Shown here one piece after another: positions 51,751 through 61,362 of a stretch of 64,000 bases of DNA. This DNA comes from Azophilus sp965214305 (lineage in GTDB: Bacteria > Pseudomonadota > Gammaproteobacteria > Pseudomonadales > Azotimanducaceae), in NCBI GenBank assembly GCA_965214305.1, contig OZ243949.1, positions 868,001 to 932,000 on the forward strand, given 5' to 3'. The notes under the pieces are model-generated. The model was not told the origin of the DNA. It was given only the letters and a program-made list of their open reading frames with translations, and searched no databases. The position numbers and the translations under genes were made by a program. The stretch's first letter is position 1. Each line of letters starts with the position of its first letter.

Positions 51751-54700
51751 TCAGGTCTCGTCTTCGGCTTGGTCGTCATCCGGATCCTTGGCTGCCTTCG
51801 GTTTGTTCGCCAAATCGTCGAATTCTTGCAAATCGTCGTTCCAAATCCCAACCAGCCTGACATCCGGATCGTCCCAGGCACCGCTGATTTGATACTTGGC
51901 GCTGCTGAACTGCTTGATCCTTTTCTTCAGCACCTGTTGTCCCGCGATTACCGCGGCGGCAGCCACCGGGTTGGCCAGCGAGACGTAGACGGCATACCAA
52001 GGCAGGCTGTCGCTAACCGGCAAGGTCACGATCATTTCGTTATCGTTCATGATGCCATCGACCAAATTGACGCTGCCACCAATCTTGAAATCGGAACCGG
52101 CACCCTTCACCCGCACCGGTTCAACGAAGGTCAATAGCCCATCGTTGAAATTTGTTTTGGCGTCAATGGTATCGAAACTCGTGCCCTTGGCGACAACATC
52201 CCTAAAATTGAGGCTCATCCGTTTGAATACGGTATTAAAGTTCAACAACCCCAGAATGCGCTGTGCGCCGGTTCCCGAAACCTCCACAAAACTGCCGTTT
52301 TTTGCCTGGAAAGCCACATCGCCGCGCAAACCGTTGACTTCAACATTCAGGGGTGAACCCGGCCAGCTTGCGTTCAGATCGAGTATCGCGGTTTCCGCTT
52401 CGAGGCTTGGCGCGTAGTCCCACTGGGGCAAGACATCGCCAAGGTCTTGCATGGTCAGCCGCACCCTGCCGCCACTGCGGTTCGTGGCGGCGTTCCAAAC
52501 CACACCCTCGGGTGCCGTAATTTCCGTGTCCTTGAGGTTGGCCCGCAAATCACCCACCAGAATTCCCCGGAGCTGTTGGCGAAGGCTGAAATGCCAATGG
52601 CCGAAGTCCTCATCGCCCAGCAACAGCGAGTGAATAGCCACGTCCGCATCCGGCAGCTTATCGATGATCGAAATATCAAGCGGGTCGCCCTCGCCGTCCG
52701 CTTCGGGTAGCCGGATACTATCGAACTCAAATTGCAAGGGCGCATCGCCCAGGCTGCGCATCCGGCCATTGAGGTGCGTGGCGGCGAACGCCAACGTCAA
52801 CCGATCATCGCGGGAGTGGCCCGTAACCCTCAGATCGTCAAAGCTCAGGGTATCAACGGTCAAGCGATCCAAGCGCAAAGCGTCCAAACGCCAAGGCACC
52901 CCGAACGCCGCCCCGTCGGTGCCAGCCAGCCACTCCTCGACATTCGCCTCCATTAGGCGACCGGAAATCACCACCTCGTCCGACCCCGGCACTATGGCCG
53001 GTGCCGGGCCCTGTACTCCGACGGCACCGCGCAGCGGCACCTCATCGACATGCAGAAGCGCATCCAACGGGCCGTAGCGTAGCCGGGTGGCGACATAGTC
53101 ATCAAGAAAATCCAGGTTGATTTCGGCGGGACTCGGGACATCCGCGGTTTTGGCAAGATCACCGGGTAGATCGATATCGATACCGACCAGGTCGCTGGTC
53201 GCAACCATCGTCGAGAAGGAGCCGTCCACGGCAAGGTTGAGCCTGGCATCAAAGGCGAGCTGTCCCATTGCGAACCCCGGATCGGTGAGATCAAGCAATT
53301 GATAGAGAGCCGCTGTCGAGGCGGTGCCCTGCAAGAACAGATCGATGGAATCCTCATCCGAGCGCGCCTCAATGTTCGCCACTTCGCCAAACAAAACACC
53401 GGTTAGCGGCTCGAAGCTTAAATAGTGAGGGCATTGGTAGCGCACCGGACCGTTAAGGCCGGTGACGGCCAGGCGATAATTCGGCAAGTTCAGCCCCACA
53501 TCGGCCAAATCGAGGTCGAAACGGCATTCGACGGGGCGCTCGTTCGTCGCGGCGACGGGAATATAGAGGTTGCCCTCAAGCCCGAAGCGGCCTGTGCCAG
53601 TCCACTCCGGGAGCACAAAGGCCAGCCAATCGGCAAGCGGGGAGGCGCGGATAAAGTCGAGGCCCGCACCGGTATCGAAATCCGCCAGCATTTCCACCTC
53701 GGCAAAAGCGCCGTTGTTGCCGACACGCACGCGGCTGTTGCGGATTGCGGCGTTCTGGACGCGCGCAAAATCCATCTCTGCGGTGGTTTCCGAGCCGGCC
53801 ACTTCGACAAGCCCCGCGGCTTCGGTTAGCAGCGGCCAGTCCGGATGATAGCGCACCGAGCCGCCGCTGAGTTCCGTGCGAATCTCCAAGCGACGGGAGC
53901 GGTCGTCGGGCCGGGTATGCACCTGGCCCTGATAAGCGATCCGCGGACTGCCGAGCAGACCCGCGCGCGGGCCCTCGTGCAGCCAATGTCGCAAACCCTC
54001 GGAAAGCGGATGGGGAATGTAGGTTTTGGCCCGGGCCACATCAAGCCGATCCAAATTCAGCAGCACGGCAAGCCGTTGGTCCATGAGCTGCTCGGGACGC
54101 GCCAACGAAAACGAACCCGAATAACGGCTGCCGTCGCGTTGAAAGCGAAAGCCGGGGGTGCGCAGGCCCACATAGCCATCGCCAAACCAAGCCTCGAGCT
54201 CGCCCCGGAAGTGCTGCCAACGCCAACGGTCACGAAACAGATCGGCGATGCCAACGCCCAAAACCTCGCTATCAAGCGCGAGCCGGACCCCTTTCCCGTC
54301 GCCAAGAATCTCGCCGGACGCTGCCCGCAACCAAGGGATGCCCCGATGCGCTTCAACGCTCAATGCATCCAAAGTGGCGGCATAGGCAAAGCGCCCGGAT
54401 TCGAGGCGGGCATAGGCATTGGAGAGGTCGCCGCGCGGTTGCATGGCGGCCAGCCAACCACCGACGCCCTCGGCATCTCCCAAGGCTACCGCCAGCAGCT
54501 CGGCCGCCGCGCCGAGCGGTAACCGGGTCGTCCATAAATCCAGCCCGGCGGCCGTTGTCCGGAAATGCACGGGCTCCATTTCCAATTGCGTTTGATCGGC
54601 ACTCAAGGCCGTGTTGACCACCAGGCCCTCGCGCCGGCCATCGTGCAATTCGCCCTTGAGTTCGAGGGCCAAGGTGCCAACCGCACCGCTGGGCAGCCCG

Positions 54701-55455
54701 ACCCGATCAAGACGCATCCGGAATTCGCCGCCGCCGCCGCCGCCGCCGCGTTCCAGCCAACGGCCATCGACCCGCGTGCGCAACCCGGCCAGACGTAACC
54801 CGGCCAGAAAAGCAGCGGGCAGTTCCACCCCGCCGGAAAGCGCCAAATAGCGTTCCCCGGGCCGCCCCCACCAAGCCGAGTCCAGGGTGCGCCAATGCAA
54901 TTCGAGTTGGCAGGGCACGGCGCATCGGGGATTAGCCACCGTCAAGTCATAAGCGTGGGCACCATCCCGATTAACGCCGAGCAGCGTCACGGCCAAGCCG
55001 CTCTCGGGGGAGGCTTGGACGGCAACGCGCCCGACGAAGCGAATTTCATCGATATCACCGACCAGCCGCGCCAAATCCAATTCCGCGGCAGCCTCGCCCA
55101 TACCGGCCAGGTGCCAACCCGTCGCCCTGTGCTCAACCATCAGTTCCGCTTGCCCGATGACCAAACGTTCGAGCACGGGCCGGAAGCGAACCAGGCTCTC
55201 CAGCACATCGAGTTCGGCGGTGACGTGCTCCGCCCATCCGGCCGGTAATTCGATGCGGCGCACACTGACCAGGGGATTCAAACCATCCCAGCCACCGGCC
55301 AGACCTTCGACACGGACGCGGCCATCGAGCCAATGGTTGAGTGTGCCCTCGTATGTATCGAGTAGCCACATGCCGGTGCGCCCGAGTCCCAACAACAGCG
55401 CGACCAGCACGGTCGCGAGCACCACCCAGGTTATCAGCGGATAACTAGCCCGCAT
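51751..55455 (-). CDS. yhdP: YhdP, large AsmA-like inner-to-outer-membrane lipid transport protein
   Basis: A 1234-residue protein of the YhdP/AsmA-like family. The N-terminal membrane helix (about 9-28: WVVLATVLVALLLGLGRTG) is followed by a long periplasmic beta-groove domain and the conserved C-terminal end with FLEVSGTGAQRILGLLNFNTVFKRMSLNFRDV-like and GSDFKIGGSVNLVDGIMND segments. In E. coli YhdP helps carry phospholipids to the outer membrane together with TamB and YdbH. A Gly run lies near residue 240. It is followed by tldD as in E. coli. The start codon sits in a hairpin arm. Confidence 0.95.
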   Translation of the reverse strand: MRASYPLITWVVLATVLVALLLGLGRTGMWLLDTYEGTLNHWLDGRVRVEGLAGGWDGLNPLVSVRRIELPAGWAEHVTAELDVLESLVRFRPVLERLVIGQAELMVEHRATGWHLAGMGEAAAELDLARLVGDIDEIRFVGRVAVQASPESGLAVTLLGVNRDGAHAYDLTVANPRCAVPCQLELHWRTLDSAWWGRPGERYLALSGGVELPAAFLAGLRLAGLRTRVDGRWLERGGGGGGGEFRMRLDRVGLPSGAVGTLALELKGELHDGRREGLVVNTALSADQTQLEMEPVHFRTTAAGLDLWTTRLPLGAAAELLAVALGDAEGVGGWLAAMQPRGDLSNAYARLESGRFAYAATLDALSVEAHRGIPWLRAASGEILGDGKGVRLALDSEVLGVGIADLFRDRWRWQHFRGELEAWFGDGYVGLRTPGFRFQRDGSRYSGSFSLARPEQLMDQRLAVLLNLDRLDVARAKTYIPHPLSEGLRHWLHEGPRAGLLGSPRIAYQGQVHTRPDDRSRRLEIRTELSGGSVRYHPDWPLLTEAAGLVEVAGSETTAEMDFARVQNAAIRNSRVRVGNNGAFAEVEMLADFDTGAGLDFIRASPLADWLAFVLPEWTGTGRFGLEGNLYIPVAATNERPVECRFDLDLADVGLNLPNYRLAVTGLNGPVRYQCPHYLSFEPLTGVLFGEVANIEARSDEDSIDLFLQGTASTAALYQLLDLTDPGFAMGQLAFDARLNLAVDGSFSTMVATSDLVGIDIDLPGDLAKTADVPSPAEINLDFLDDYVATRLRYGPLDALLHVDEVPLRGAVGVQGPAPAIVPGSDEVVISGRLMEANVEEWLAGTDGAAFGVPWRLDALRLDRLTVDTLSFDDLRVTGHSRDDRLTLAFAATHLNGRMRSLGDAPLQFEFDSIRLPEADGEGDPLDISIIDKLPDADVAIHSLLLGDEDFGHWHFSLRQQLRGILVGDLRANLKDTEITAPEGVVWNAATNRSGGRVRLTMQDLGDVLPQWDYAPSLEAETAILDLNASWPGSPLNVEVNGLRGDVAFQAKNGSFVEVSGTGAQRILGLLNFNTVFKRMSLNFRDVVAKGTSFDTIDAKTNFNDGLLTFVEPVRVKGAGSDFKIGGSVNLVDGIMNDNEMIVTLPVSDSLPWYAVYVSLANPVAAAAVIAGQQVLKKRIKQFSSAKYQISGAWDDPDVRLVGIWNDDLQEFDDLANKPKAAKDPDDDQAEDET
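54727..54747 (-). repeat. (GGC)7 trinucleotide run in yhdP
   Basis: Seven consecutive GGC codons on the coding strand give a Gly7 run after LERG. A simple repeat able to slip in steps of three, so length variation would keep the frame. Confidence 0.8.
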
Positions 55456-55489
55456 ATCTCACCAAGCGATTTGTTGAGATAGGCGGGCT
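55447..55489 (-). promoter_or_regulatory. Hairpin covering the yhdP ribosome site and start codon
   Basis: AGCCCGCATATCTCAC (55447-55462) pairs with TTGAGATAGGCGGGCT (55474-55489), 14 of 16 positions, loop about 11 nt. On the coding strand, the GGTGAG ribosome site and ATG of yhdP lie in the 3' arm, so translation could be limited by this structure. The motif recurs near 10095 and 35988. Confidence 0.5.
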
Positions 55490-55654
55490 AGGAGCCTCTG
55501 CCCGCGGAAGTCGCGCAAGCGAAAATTCGATGCCGCCGTCCCTTTGGGCGGGCGATTGAGGAGAATATCGAGCCATATTTGACGAAATCGAACGTTCAAA
55601 GGGGCGAGCGGCAGCGGATTTGCAGCCGTAAATTCCGGAGGCGGAGGCGCCTAG
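55488..55654 (+). repeat. Family A repeat, full copy 3 (167 bp)
   Basis: CTAG at 55488-55491 and 55651-55654 bound the element; alignment to copy 2 is gap-free. The tetraloop hairpin reads TCGC-GCAA-GCGA here instead of GAAA, keeping the GNRA pattern. It fills the gap between rng and yhdP and its right CTAG supplies the rng stop. Confidence 0.9.
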
Positions 55655-57159
55655 TATTCGGCACTGTCACGAACAACAACATCGAATTCTCCGGGGCCAT
55701 AGCTGGGCTCCATTTGAATCCGAATTTCACGGCCGATTTGGCGGGCAAGCTGGGCAAGATGTTCCGCATCTTCATCAATCAGACGGTCAACGACGCCTTG
55801 GGGGGCGCGCACCACGTACTCGGCGCGAGTTTCGCCGAGCGGCGGAACGGCCCCGTTGAGAATAGCGCGGAACACCTCAATGCAGGTGCTCTCGTCGGTC
55901 TTAATCAAGCCTGTGCCGTGGCAGACGCGGCAGGGTTCGCACAGTTGCTGCGCGAGACTGCCGCGTGTGCGTTTGCGGCTCATCTGCACCAGGCCGAGCG
56001 AAGAGAAACCTTCAGGGCAAACCCGGGCGGAGTCGCCCTCGCAGGCGTTTTCCAAGACGCGCAACACATGCCGACAATGTTCCTCCTCGCACATGTCGAT
56101 GAAATCGATCACGATGATGCCGCCGAGATTGCGCAACCGCAGCTGCCGTGGGATGGCCTTGGCCGCCTCCAGATTCGTGCGGTAGGCGGTTTCCTCCGAG
56201 CTCTGGCCACCGAGATAGCTGCCCGTATTGACATCGATGGTAATCATCGCTTCGGTCTGCTCAATGACGAGATAGCCACCGCATTTCATATCCACCCTAG
56301 GCTCAAGCGCCCGCGCCAGCTCCGCATCCACCCCCCTTTGTTCAAACAGCGGCCGCACGCCCTCGTGCGCTTCAATGCGCCCCGCCAATTCGGGTAACCG
56401 CTCCCGGACAAATCGCTCGATACGGCGGCGGACCCGCTCATCGTCGATAACGATACGGGCCAAACCGGGGCTCGATATGTCGCGGATAAGACGAGCCTGC
56501 AACGGCAAATCCCGATAGACGCGAGCGGGGCATTGGGCTTCGGCCCGGGCTGCGAGCACCCGCTGCCAGCTTGCCAAGAGCGCCTCAATATCTGCTTCGA
56601 TGGCCGAAGCCTGAGCGCAGTCGCTCGCCGTGCGTGCGATGAATCCCATGGCGATGCCGCGCCGGGCGCGAATTTCTTCAATGACGTTGATCAGCCGGAC
56701 GCGATCCGCCTCCTGTTCGATGCGCTGCGATACGCCAATGTGGGCGTTAAACGGCATGAGCACCATATATCGGGAGGCGATCGTTAGCTTGGTGGAAAGG
56801 CGTGCGCCCTTCGAGGAAATGGGATCTTTGCGGATTTGCACGAGCAGGGTTTGCCCCGCCACCGCCAGATCGCGAATATCGGGTATTGCACCGTCTTCGG
56901 CCGCAGCATCCGGCCGGGCAAGGTCATGCATATCCCGGGCGTGCAGAAAACCCGGCCGTTCCAAGCCAATATCGACAAAAGCCGCCTGTACGCCGGGCAC
57001 CACGCGCTGGACGCGGCCAAGGTAAATATTACCGGTGAGGCTGTAGCCCCGGGAGCGGGCGATGTGCAGTTCCTGAAGGATGCCATCAGACATGAGTGCG
57101 GCACGAGTCTCGAACTCATTAACGTTAATCAGCAATTCTTCGGGCATCTTGATGGCCAT
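55651..57159 (-). CDS. rng: Ribonuclease G
   Basis: A 502-residue RNase G. S1-like RNA-binding domain near residues 35-125 (GNIYLGRVQRVVPGVQAAFVDIG), then the catalytic core with metal-binding aspartates in MITIDVNTGSYLGG and IIVIDFIDMCEEEH, and a zinc-link region CEPCRVCHGTG. RNase G matures 16S rRNA 5' ends and some mRNAs. Preceded by mreD with a 6-bp gap; the maf gene usually found between them is absent. The TAG stop is in family A. Confidence 0.97.
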   Translation of the reverse strand: MAIKMPEELLINVNEFETRAALMSDGILQELHIARSRGYSLTGNIYLGRVQRVVPGVQAAFVDIGLERPGFLHARDMHDLARPDAAAEDGAIPDIRDLAVAGQTLLVQIRKDPISSKGARLSTKLTIASRYMVLMPFNAHIGVSQRIEQEADRVRLINVIEEIRARRGIAMGFIARTASDCAQASAIEADIEALLASWQRVLAARAEAQCPARVYRDLPLQARLIRDISSPGLARIVIDDERVRRRIERFVRERLPELAGRIEAHEGVRPLFEQRGVDAELARALEPRVDMKCGGYLVIEQTEAMITIDVNTGSYLGGQSSEETAYRTNLEAAKAIPRQLRLRNLGGIIVIDFIDMCEEEHCRHVLRVLENACEGDSARVCPEGFSSLGLVQMSRKRTRGSLAQQLCEPCRVCHGTGLIKTDESTCIEVFRAILNGAVPPLGETRAEYVVRAPQGVVDRLIDEDAEHLAQLARQIGREIRIQMEPSYGPGEFDVVVRDSAEY

Positions 57160-57165
57160 TGTAGG

Positions 57166-57654
57166 CTATTCGACCCGAAACCGCCTTGCGAAATTGGTCA
57201 GCAGCACTTGCAGTAACGGCCAAAGCACGAGGCTGCTCGCCGCCGGCCCAAACGCCGGCAGCAGCACATAGTCGCCCTGCTCAAGCACAAGACCTTGCAA
57301 CACCTCGCCAAACAGCACTAGGGCAGCAACAATAAACGACTGCTGTAAGAGCGCATGCATCAGCAACCGCTGGCGAATTTGCCAAATGACGAAGACGGTG
57401 CTGGCCAGCACCAAACCGTTCAGGCCAAGCGGCTCGGCGAGGGCAATATCGATGAACAGCCCGCCCAGCCAGGCCGAGACCAGCCCGATGCGTTGCGGGA
57501 AGTGAATCGCCCAAAACGACAGGATGAGCACAACCCAAGCCGGGCGCAGCCAGCCCAGCCAATCGGGCCAAGCAAGCGGCCCCCGCGTCAAGGTCAGCAG
57601 GAAAGCGATGAGCAATGTCAGCAGGATCAGCCAGCCGCCTCGAGTGAAGTTCAC
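57166..57654 (-). CDS. mreD: Rod-shape-determining protein MreD
   Basis: A 162-residue very hydrophobic protein with about five to six membrane helices (ILLTLLIAFLLTLT, WVVLILSFWAIHFP, GLVSAWLGGLFIDIALAEPLGLNGLVL and two near the C-terminus). FIDIALAEPLGLNGLVL is typical of MreD. Start GTG overlapping the mreC stop (GTGA), so translation is coupled. Confidence 0.93.
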   Translation of the reverse strand: MNFTRGGWLILLTLLIAFLLTLTRGPLAWPDWLGWLRPAWVVLILSFWAIHFPQRIGLVSAWLGGLFIDIALAEPLGLNGLVLASTVFVIWQIRQRLLMHALLQQSFIVAALVLFGEVLQGLVLEQGDYVLLPAFGPAASSLVLWPLLQVLLTNFARRFRVE

Positions 57655-58493
57655 TGTGGCTCCCCGGCCACCGCATCAATCAACACCAACAGGTATCGAG
57701 ACCGGGAAAGCATGGCGCTCGGTTCGACGCTAACCTGTAAAAAAGCCAGGTCCCGTTCCGCCACCACCGCCTGCACCAAGCCCACCGCATAGCCCCTCGG
57801 GAAGCGGCCTCCGAGCCCAGAACTCACCAACAGGTCGCCTTGGCGAATATCCGCCGTCGCCGGCACGTTCTCAAGCCACAAAAGATCGGCCCGCCCGGTT
57901 CCGGCGACAACGCCGCGCAGGCCGTTGCGATTCACCTCCACGGGTACGGCGTGGCTGAGATCGGTGATGAGCAGCACCCGCGCCGTGGCATTGTGGATTT
58001 CGACCACCTGTCCAAACAGGCCCCGGGCGTCGAGCACGGCGTAGCCAATCCGAACGCCATCGTTCGAACCCTTGTCGATAATCACCTGCTGAGTATCGGG
58101 AGCGGACACCACACCAATCAACTCCGCGATAACCACATCGGTGGACAGTTGCGCACGGCTGCCGAGCAGTTCTCGTATCCGGTCATTCTCGGTTCTAAGC
58201 ACCTCATAGCGCACGGCCAAGCGGGCGAGTTCCAGGTTGCGCTCTTCGAGTTCATTAAGCCGCGCCAGTAGTTTGGCACGGGTGCTGAGGGCCTCGGTGG
58301 CCCAAGCCACAACGCGATAGGGACTTTCGACGGTCCATTGACCCAGGCTTACGACCGAACCGAGAACGTAGCGCACCGGGTTGAGGCGAGGCGTTGTCGT
58401 GTCGATATAGATCAGGCTGAAGGATACGGCAATGAGCGCCAAAAACAGGTTTCTGACAACGGGTTTTTGCAGGAATAGGGCTTTCACCGGCAT
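57651..58493 (-). CDS. mreC: Rod-shape-determining protein MreC
   Basis: A 280-residue bitopic protein. N-terminal membrane helix (about 14-32) is followed by a coiled coil (about 65-105, LLARLNELEERNLELARLAVRYEVLRTEN) and the beta-domain with VIIDKGSNDGVRIGYAVLDARGLFGQVVEI and SGLGGRFPRGYAVG. MreC links MreB to the peptidoglycan synthases. I chose the ATG at 58493, since the open frame further upstream runs back into mreB. Confidence 0.94.
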   Translation of the reverse strand: MPVKALFLQKPVVRNLFLALIAVSFSLIYIDTTTPRLNPVRYVLGSVVSLGQWTVESPYRVVAWATEALSTRAKLLARLNELEERNLELARLAVRYEVLRTENDRIRELLGSRAQLSTDVVIAELIGVVSAPDTQQVIIDKGSNDGVRIGYAVLDARGLFGQVVEIHNATARVLLITDLSHAVPVEVNRNGLRGVVAGTGRADLLWLENVPATADIRQGDLLVSSGLGGRFPRGYAVGLVQAVVAERDLAFLQVSVEPSAMLSRSRYLLVLIDAVAGEPQ

Positions 58494-58530
58494 AACTGCG
58501 ACCCGCCGCTCCGCAAAAGGGGCGATCCCA

Positions 58531-59571
58531 TCACTCCGCCGATAGAAGATCCGCGTTACCCGCCGCGTCCATCCACTCCAATGCGATGCCGCCGCCCCGC
58601 GCCACACAGGTAAGCGGGTCTTCCGCAACAATGACCGGCAGGCCGGTTTCCTCGGCAAAGAGGATGTCGAGGTCACGCAACAACGCACCGCCGCCGGTAA
58701 TCACCAAACCGGCTTCGGCAACGTCCGAGGCGAGTTCTGGCGGACATTGTTCGAGCGCCCGCTTGACGCCGCTCACCATGGCCGAGAGCGGTTCCTTAAG
58801 CGCATCGACGATCTCGGCCGTGTTCAGTGTAAATTCGCGCGGCAAGCCCTCGGCCAGGTTGCGGCCGCGCACATCGATTTCGAGCAACTCCTCTTGGCGA
58901 TAGGCCGCGCCTATTTCGTGCTTAATCATCTCCGCGGTGGCTTCGCCGATAAAGCTGCTTTGGGTGCGCCGCACATAGTTGACAATGGCCTCATCCATGC
59001 GGTCGCCGCCAACTCGTACGGTATCCGCATAGACGATGCCGTTCAGCGCGATAATGGCGATTTCCGTGGTGCCGCCGCCAATGTCAACCACCATAGTGCC
59101 CACCGCCTCTTGTACCGGCAAGCCGGCACCGATGGCCGCCGCCATCGGTTCTTCGACCAAGCGCACGTTGCGGGCACCGGCCGAGAGGGCGCTTTCGCGA
59201 ATGGCACGGCGCTCAACTTCGGTGGATTTGCAGGGTACACAAACCAGCACCCTCGGGCTCGGGCGGATGAAGGAGTCTTCATGGACCTTGCCGATGAAGT
59301 ACCTCAGCATCTTCTCCGTCACCATGAAATCGGCGATAACGCCGTCTTTGAGGGGGCGGATGGCTTCAATGTTGCTGGGGGTGCGGCCAAGCATGCGCTT
59401 GGCATCCATGCCCACGGCCACCACCGTTTTTTGATTGCCGGTATTGCGGATGGCGACCACGGACGGTTCGTTCAACACCACGCCCTGGTCACGGACATAA
59501 ATGAGGGTATTTGCGGTTCCGAGATCGATTGAAATGTCCCGGGAGAAAAGGCCGCGAAGTTTCTTAAGCAT
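58531..59571 (-). CDS. mreB: Rod-shape-determining actin-like protein MreB
   Basis: A 346-residue bacterial actin. Phosphate 1 motif ISIDLGTANTLIYV, phosphate 2 VVDIGGGTTEIAIIALNG, adenosine loop VITGGGALLRDLD and the family segment PSVVAIRNT. The ATG at 59571 (MLKKLRGLF) places the membrane-binding amphipathic N-terminus correctly; the open frame upstream is extension. First gene of mreBCD and divergent from lnt. Confidence 0.98.
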   Translation of the reverse strand: MLKKLRGLFSRDISIDLGTANTLIYVRDQGVVLNEPSVVAIRNTGNQKTVVAVGMDAKRMLGRTPSNIEAIRPLKDGVIADFMVTEKMLRYFIGKVHEDSFIRPSPRVLVCVPCKSTEVERRAIRESALSAGARNVRLVEEPMAAAIGAGLPVQEAVGTMVVDIGGGTTEIAIIALNGIVYADTVRVGGDRMDEAIVNYVRRTQSSFIGEATAEMIKHEIGAAYRQEELLEIDVRGRNLAEGLPREFTLNTAEIVDALKEPLSAMVSGVKRALEQCPPELASDVAEAGLVITGGGALLRDLDILFAEETGLPVIVAEDPLTCVARGGGIALEWMDAAGNADLLSAE

Positions 59572-59696
59572 CCAGTGCGCCTTGGCGTTAGGCCCGTTTA
59601 CAAACCGGCCGGGGCGGCGCGGCATCAGAACGTGAATCTAACAACGAACCGAGATTCAAGTAAACTCCAAAAGCCGCCCGTCGTGCATTTGTGGCC

Positions 59697-59750
59697 GACG
59701 GGGCGGATGAGAGCGGCTTTGCCGCCGCGAATTCCGAAGGCAGAGGCTCC
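59697..59750 (+). repeat. Family A right-half element between mreB and lnt
   Basis: GACGGGGCGGATGAGAGCGGC-TTTGCC-GCCGCGAATTCC, then AGGCAGAGGCTCC: nearly identical to 33207-33245 and to the right half of full family A copies. The final CTAG is degenerate (CCCAAG). The rest of the 243-bp divergent gap must hold the mreB and lnt promoters. Confidence 0.7.
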
Positions 59751-59814
59751 CAAGGGAAAAGCGTCACCCAACTCGGCAGTGTTCTCTTCAGGTTTGCATT
59801 CGGTGTCATCGGAA

Positions 59815-61362
59815 ATGAAATTTCGTCGAGCTGTCTCGGCGCTTCTTGCCTTGCTCGCGGGTGCCATCTTTCCCTTTGGCCTGGCACCGTTTGAGGTGCC
59901 GCTGCTGTCCATTGCGGCGCTGGCGCTGCTGGCTCTGAGCCTTTGGCAAGCGCGCGGGCGTTACGGGTTCCTGTGCGGATACCTCTTTGGTCTCGGCAAA
60001 TACGGTGTCGGCGTCTATTGGATTTATGTCAGCATCCACGTCCACGGCGGTGCATCGCCATTGCTGGCCGCCGCCCTGGTCGCGGGGTTTGTTGCCGGTC
60101 TCGCGATCTTGCCGGGGCTGTTTGGCTGGCTCACGGGACGCCTGTTCAAGGGCGTCGGACCGCTCACTTGGGCACTGGCGCTGGCGCTGCTCTGGACCCT
60201 GTACGAATGGGTACTGATGTGGGTGCTCACGGGATTTCCCTGGCTGATGCTCGGCCATGCGCAGCTCGGCACACCGCTACAGGCGTTTGCGCCCCTGGCG
60301 GGCGTGTTGCTGGTGACCTTCGCATCCGCACTCTCGGGTACCGCCTTCGCCGCGGCCTGGCTGCGCCAGCCCCGTTGGGCGCGTGGCCTGTGCATGGCAC
60401 TGGCCACCTTGCCTTGGCTTGCCGGGCTCGCGCTCTGGCAGGCCGAATGGACGCAAAGCGGCGAGCCGCTGCGCGTCGCGCTTGCCCAGGGCAACATACC
60501 CCAGGAGATCAAATGGGAACGCGAGCATCGCGACCTGTCGCTCGACACCTATAACGCCTTGATGGATGCGTCCTGGGATGCCGATTTGATTGTCCTGCCC
60601 GAGGCCGCCATCCCAGTCATCAATCAGGCTGCGGACGAGTATCTGCACAGCATTGAGGAGCGCGCGCTCGCCAGCGACACCGGCGTCATCGTCGGCATAC
60701 CGAGCGCCGTTGAGCTTGAGGAGCGCTGGCAGCTACACAATACGGCGCTGGGACTTGGCCTAGTGGCAGGCGCCTACGCCAAACGGCATCTTGTGCCCTT
60801 CGGCGAATATGTGCCCTTCGCTTCGGTGCTACGCGGCCTGATCGGATTCTTCGACCTGCCCATGTCGCACTTCGTTCCCGGGCAGGCGCGGCAGCAGGCG
60901 CTGCGGCTGTTGGATGACGACAAGACCGTCAGGCTCGATAAAGCGGGCCACCCGCTTGAGTTGGCGCTCGCCATCTGCTACGAAATCGCCTATCCGCACC
61001 TGGTGTCGAATGCCGCGTCGACGCCCGCACTCCTCGTCACCATAAGCAACGACGCCTGGTTTGGCCGTTCCATAGGGCCTTGGCAGCATCTTGAGATCGC
61101 CCGCATGCGCGCCCTCGAACAGGGCCGCTTTCTGGCGCGCGCAACCAACAATGGCGTGACGGCGGTGGTCGCCCCCGATGGCCGGGTTGTGGCGATGCTG
61201 GAACGCGAGGTTCGCGATGTGCTGCGCGCCGAGCTGCGCCTCATGCACGGCGAGACACCCTATAAGAGGCTGGGCCACACCTGGTTGATTGTGGTGTTCG
61301 GCCTGTCGCTTGGCGCGTTGCTGTGGTGGCAGCGTAGCGCATCGGCAATCGCCAACCGGTGA
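59815..61362 (+). CDS. lnt: Apolipoprotein N-acyltransferase
   Basis: A 515-residue inner-membrane enzyme that adds the third acyl chain to lipoproteins. About six N-terminal membrane helices (1-205) precede a nitrilase-like domain with the triad Glu263 (VLPEAAIP), Lys323 (AYAKRHLVPFGEYVPF) and Cys388 (LAICYEIAYP), plus a C-terminal helix. The ATG at 59815 begins MKFRRAVSALL. Usually linked with corC/ybeX; here it sits between mreB and gatC. Confidence 0.97.
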   Translation: MKFRRAVSALLALLAGAIFPFGLAPFEVPLLSIAALALLALSLWQARGRYGFLCGYLFGLGKYGVGVYWIYVSIHVHGGASPLLAAALVAGFVAGLAILPGLFGWLTGRLFKGVGPLTWALALALLWTLYEWVLMWVLTGFPWLMLGHAQLGTPLQAFAPLAGVLLVTFASALSGTAFAAAWLRQPRWARGLCMALATLPWLAGLALWQAEWTQSGEPLRVALAQGNIPQEIKWEREHRDLSLDTYNALMDASWDADLIVLPEAAIPVINQAADEYLHSIEERALASDTGVIVGIPSAVELEERWQLHNTALGLGLVAGAYAKRHLVPFGEYVPFASVLRGLIGFFDLPMSHFVPGQARQQALRLLDDDKTVRLDKAGHPLELALAICYEIAYPHLVSNAASTPALLVTISNDAWFGRSIGPWQHLEIARMRALEQGRFLARATNNGVTAVVAPDGRVVAMLEREVRDVLRAELRLMHGETPYKRLGHTWLIVVFGLSLGALLWWQRSASAIANR

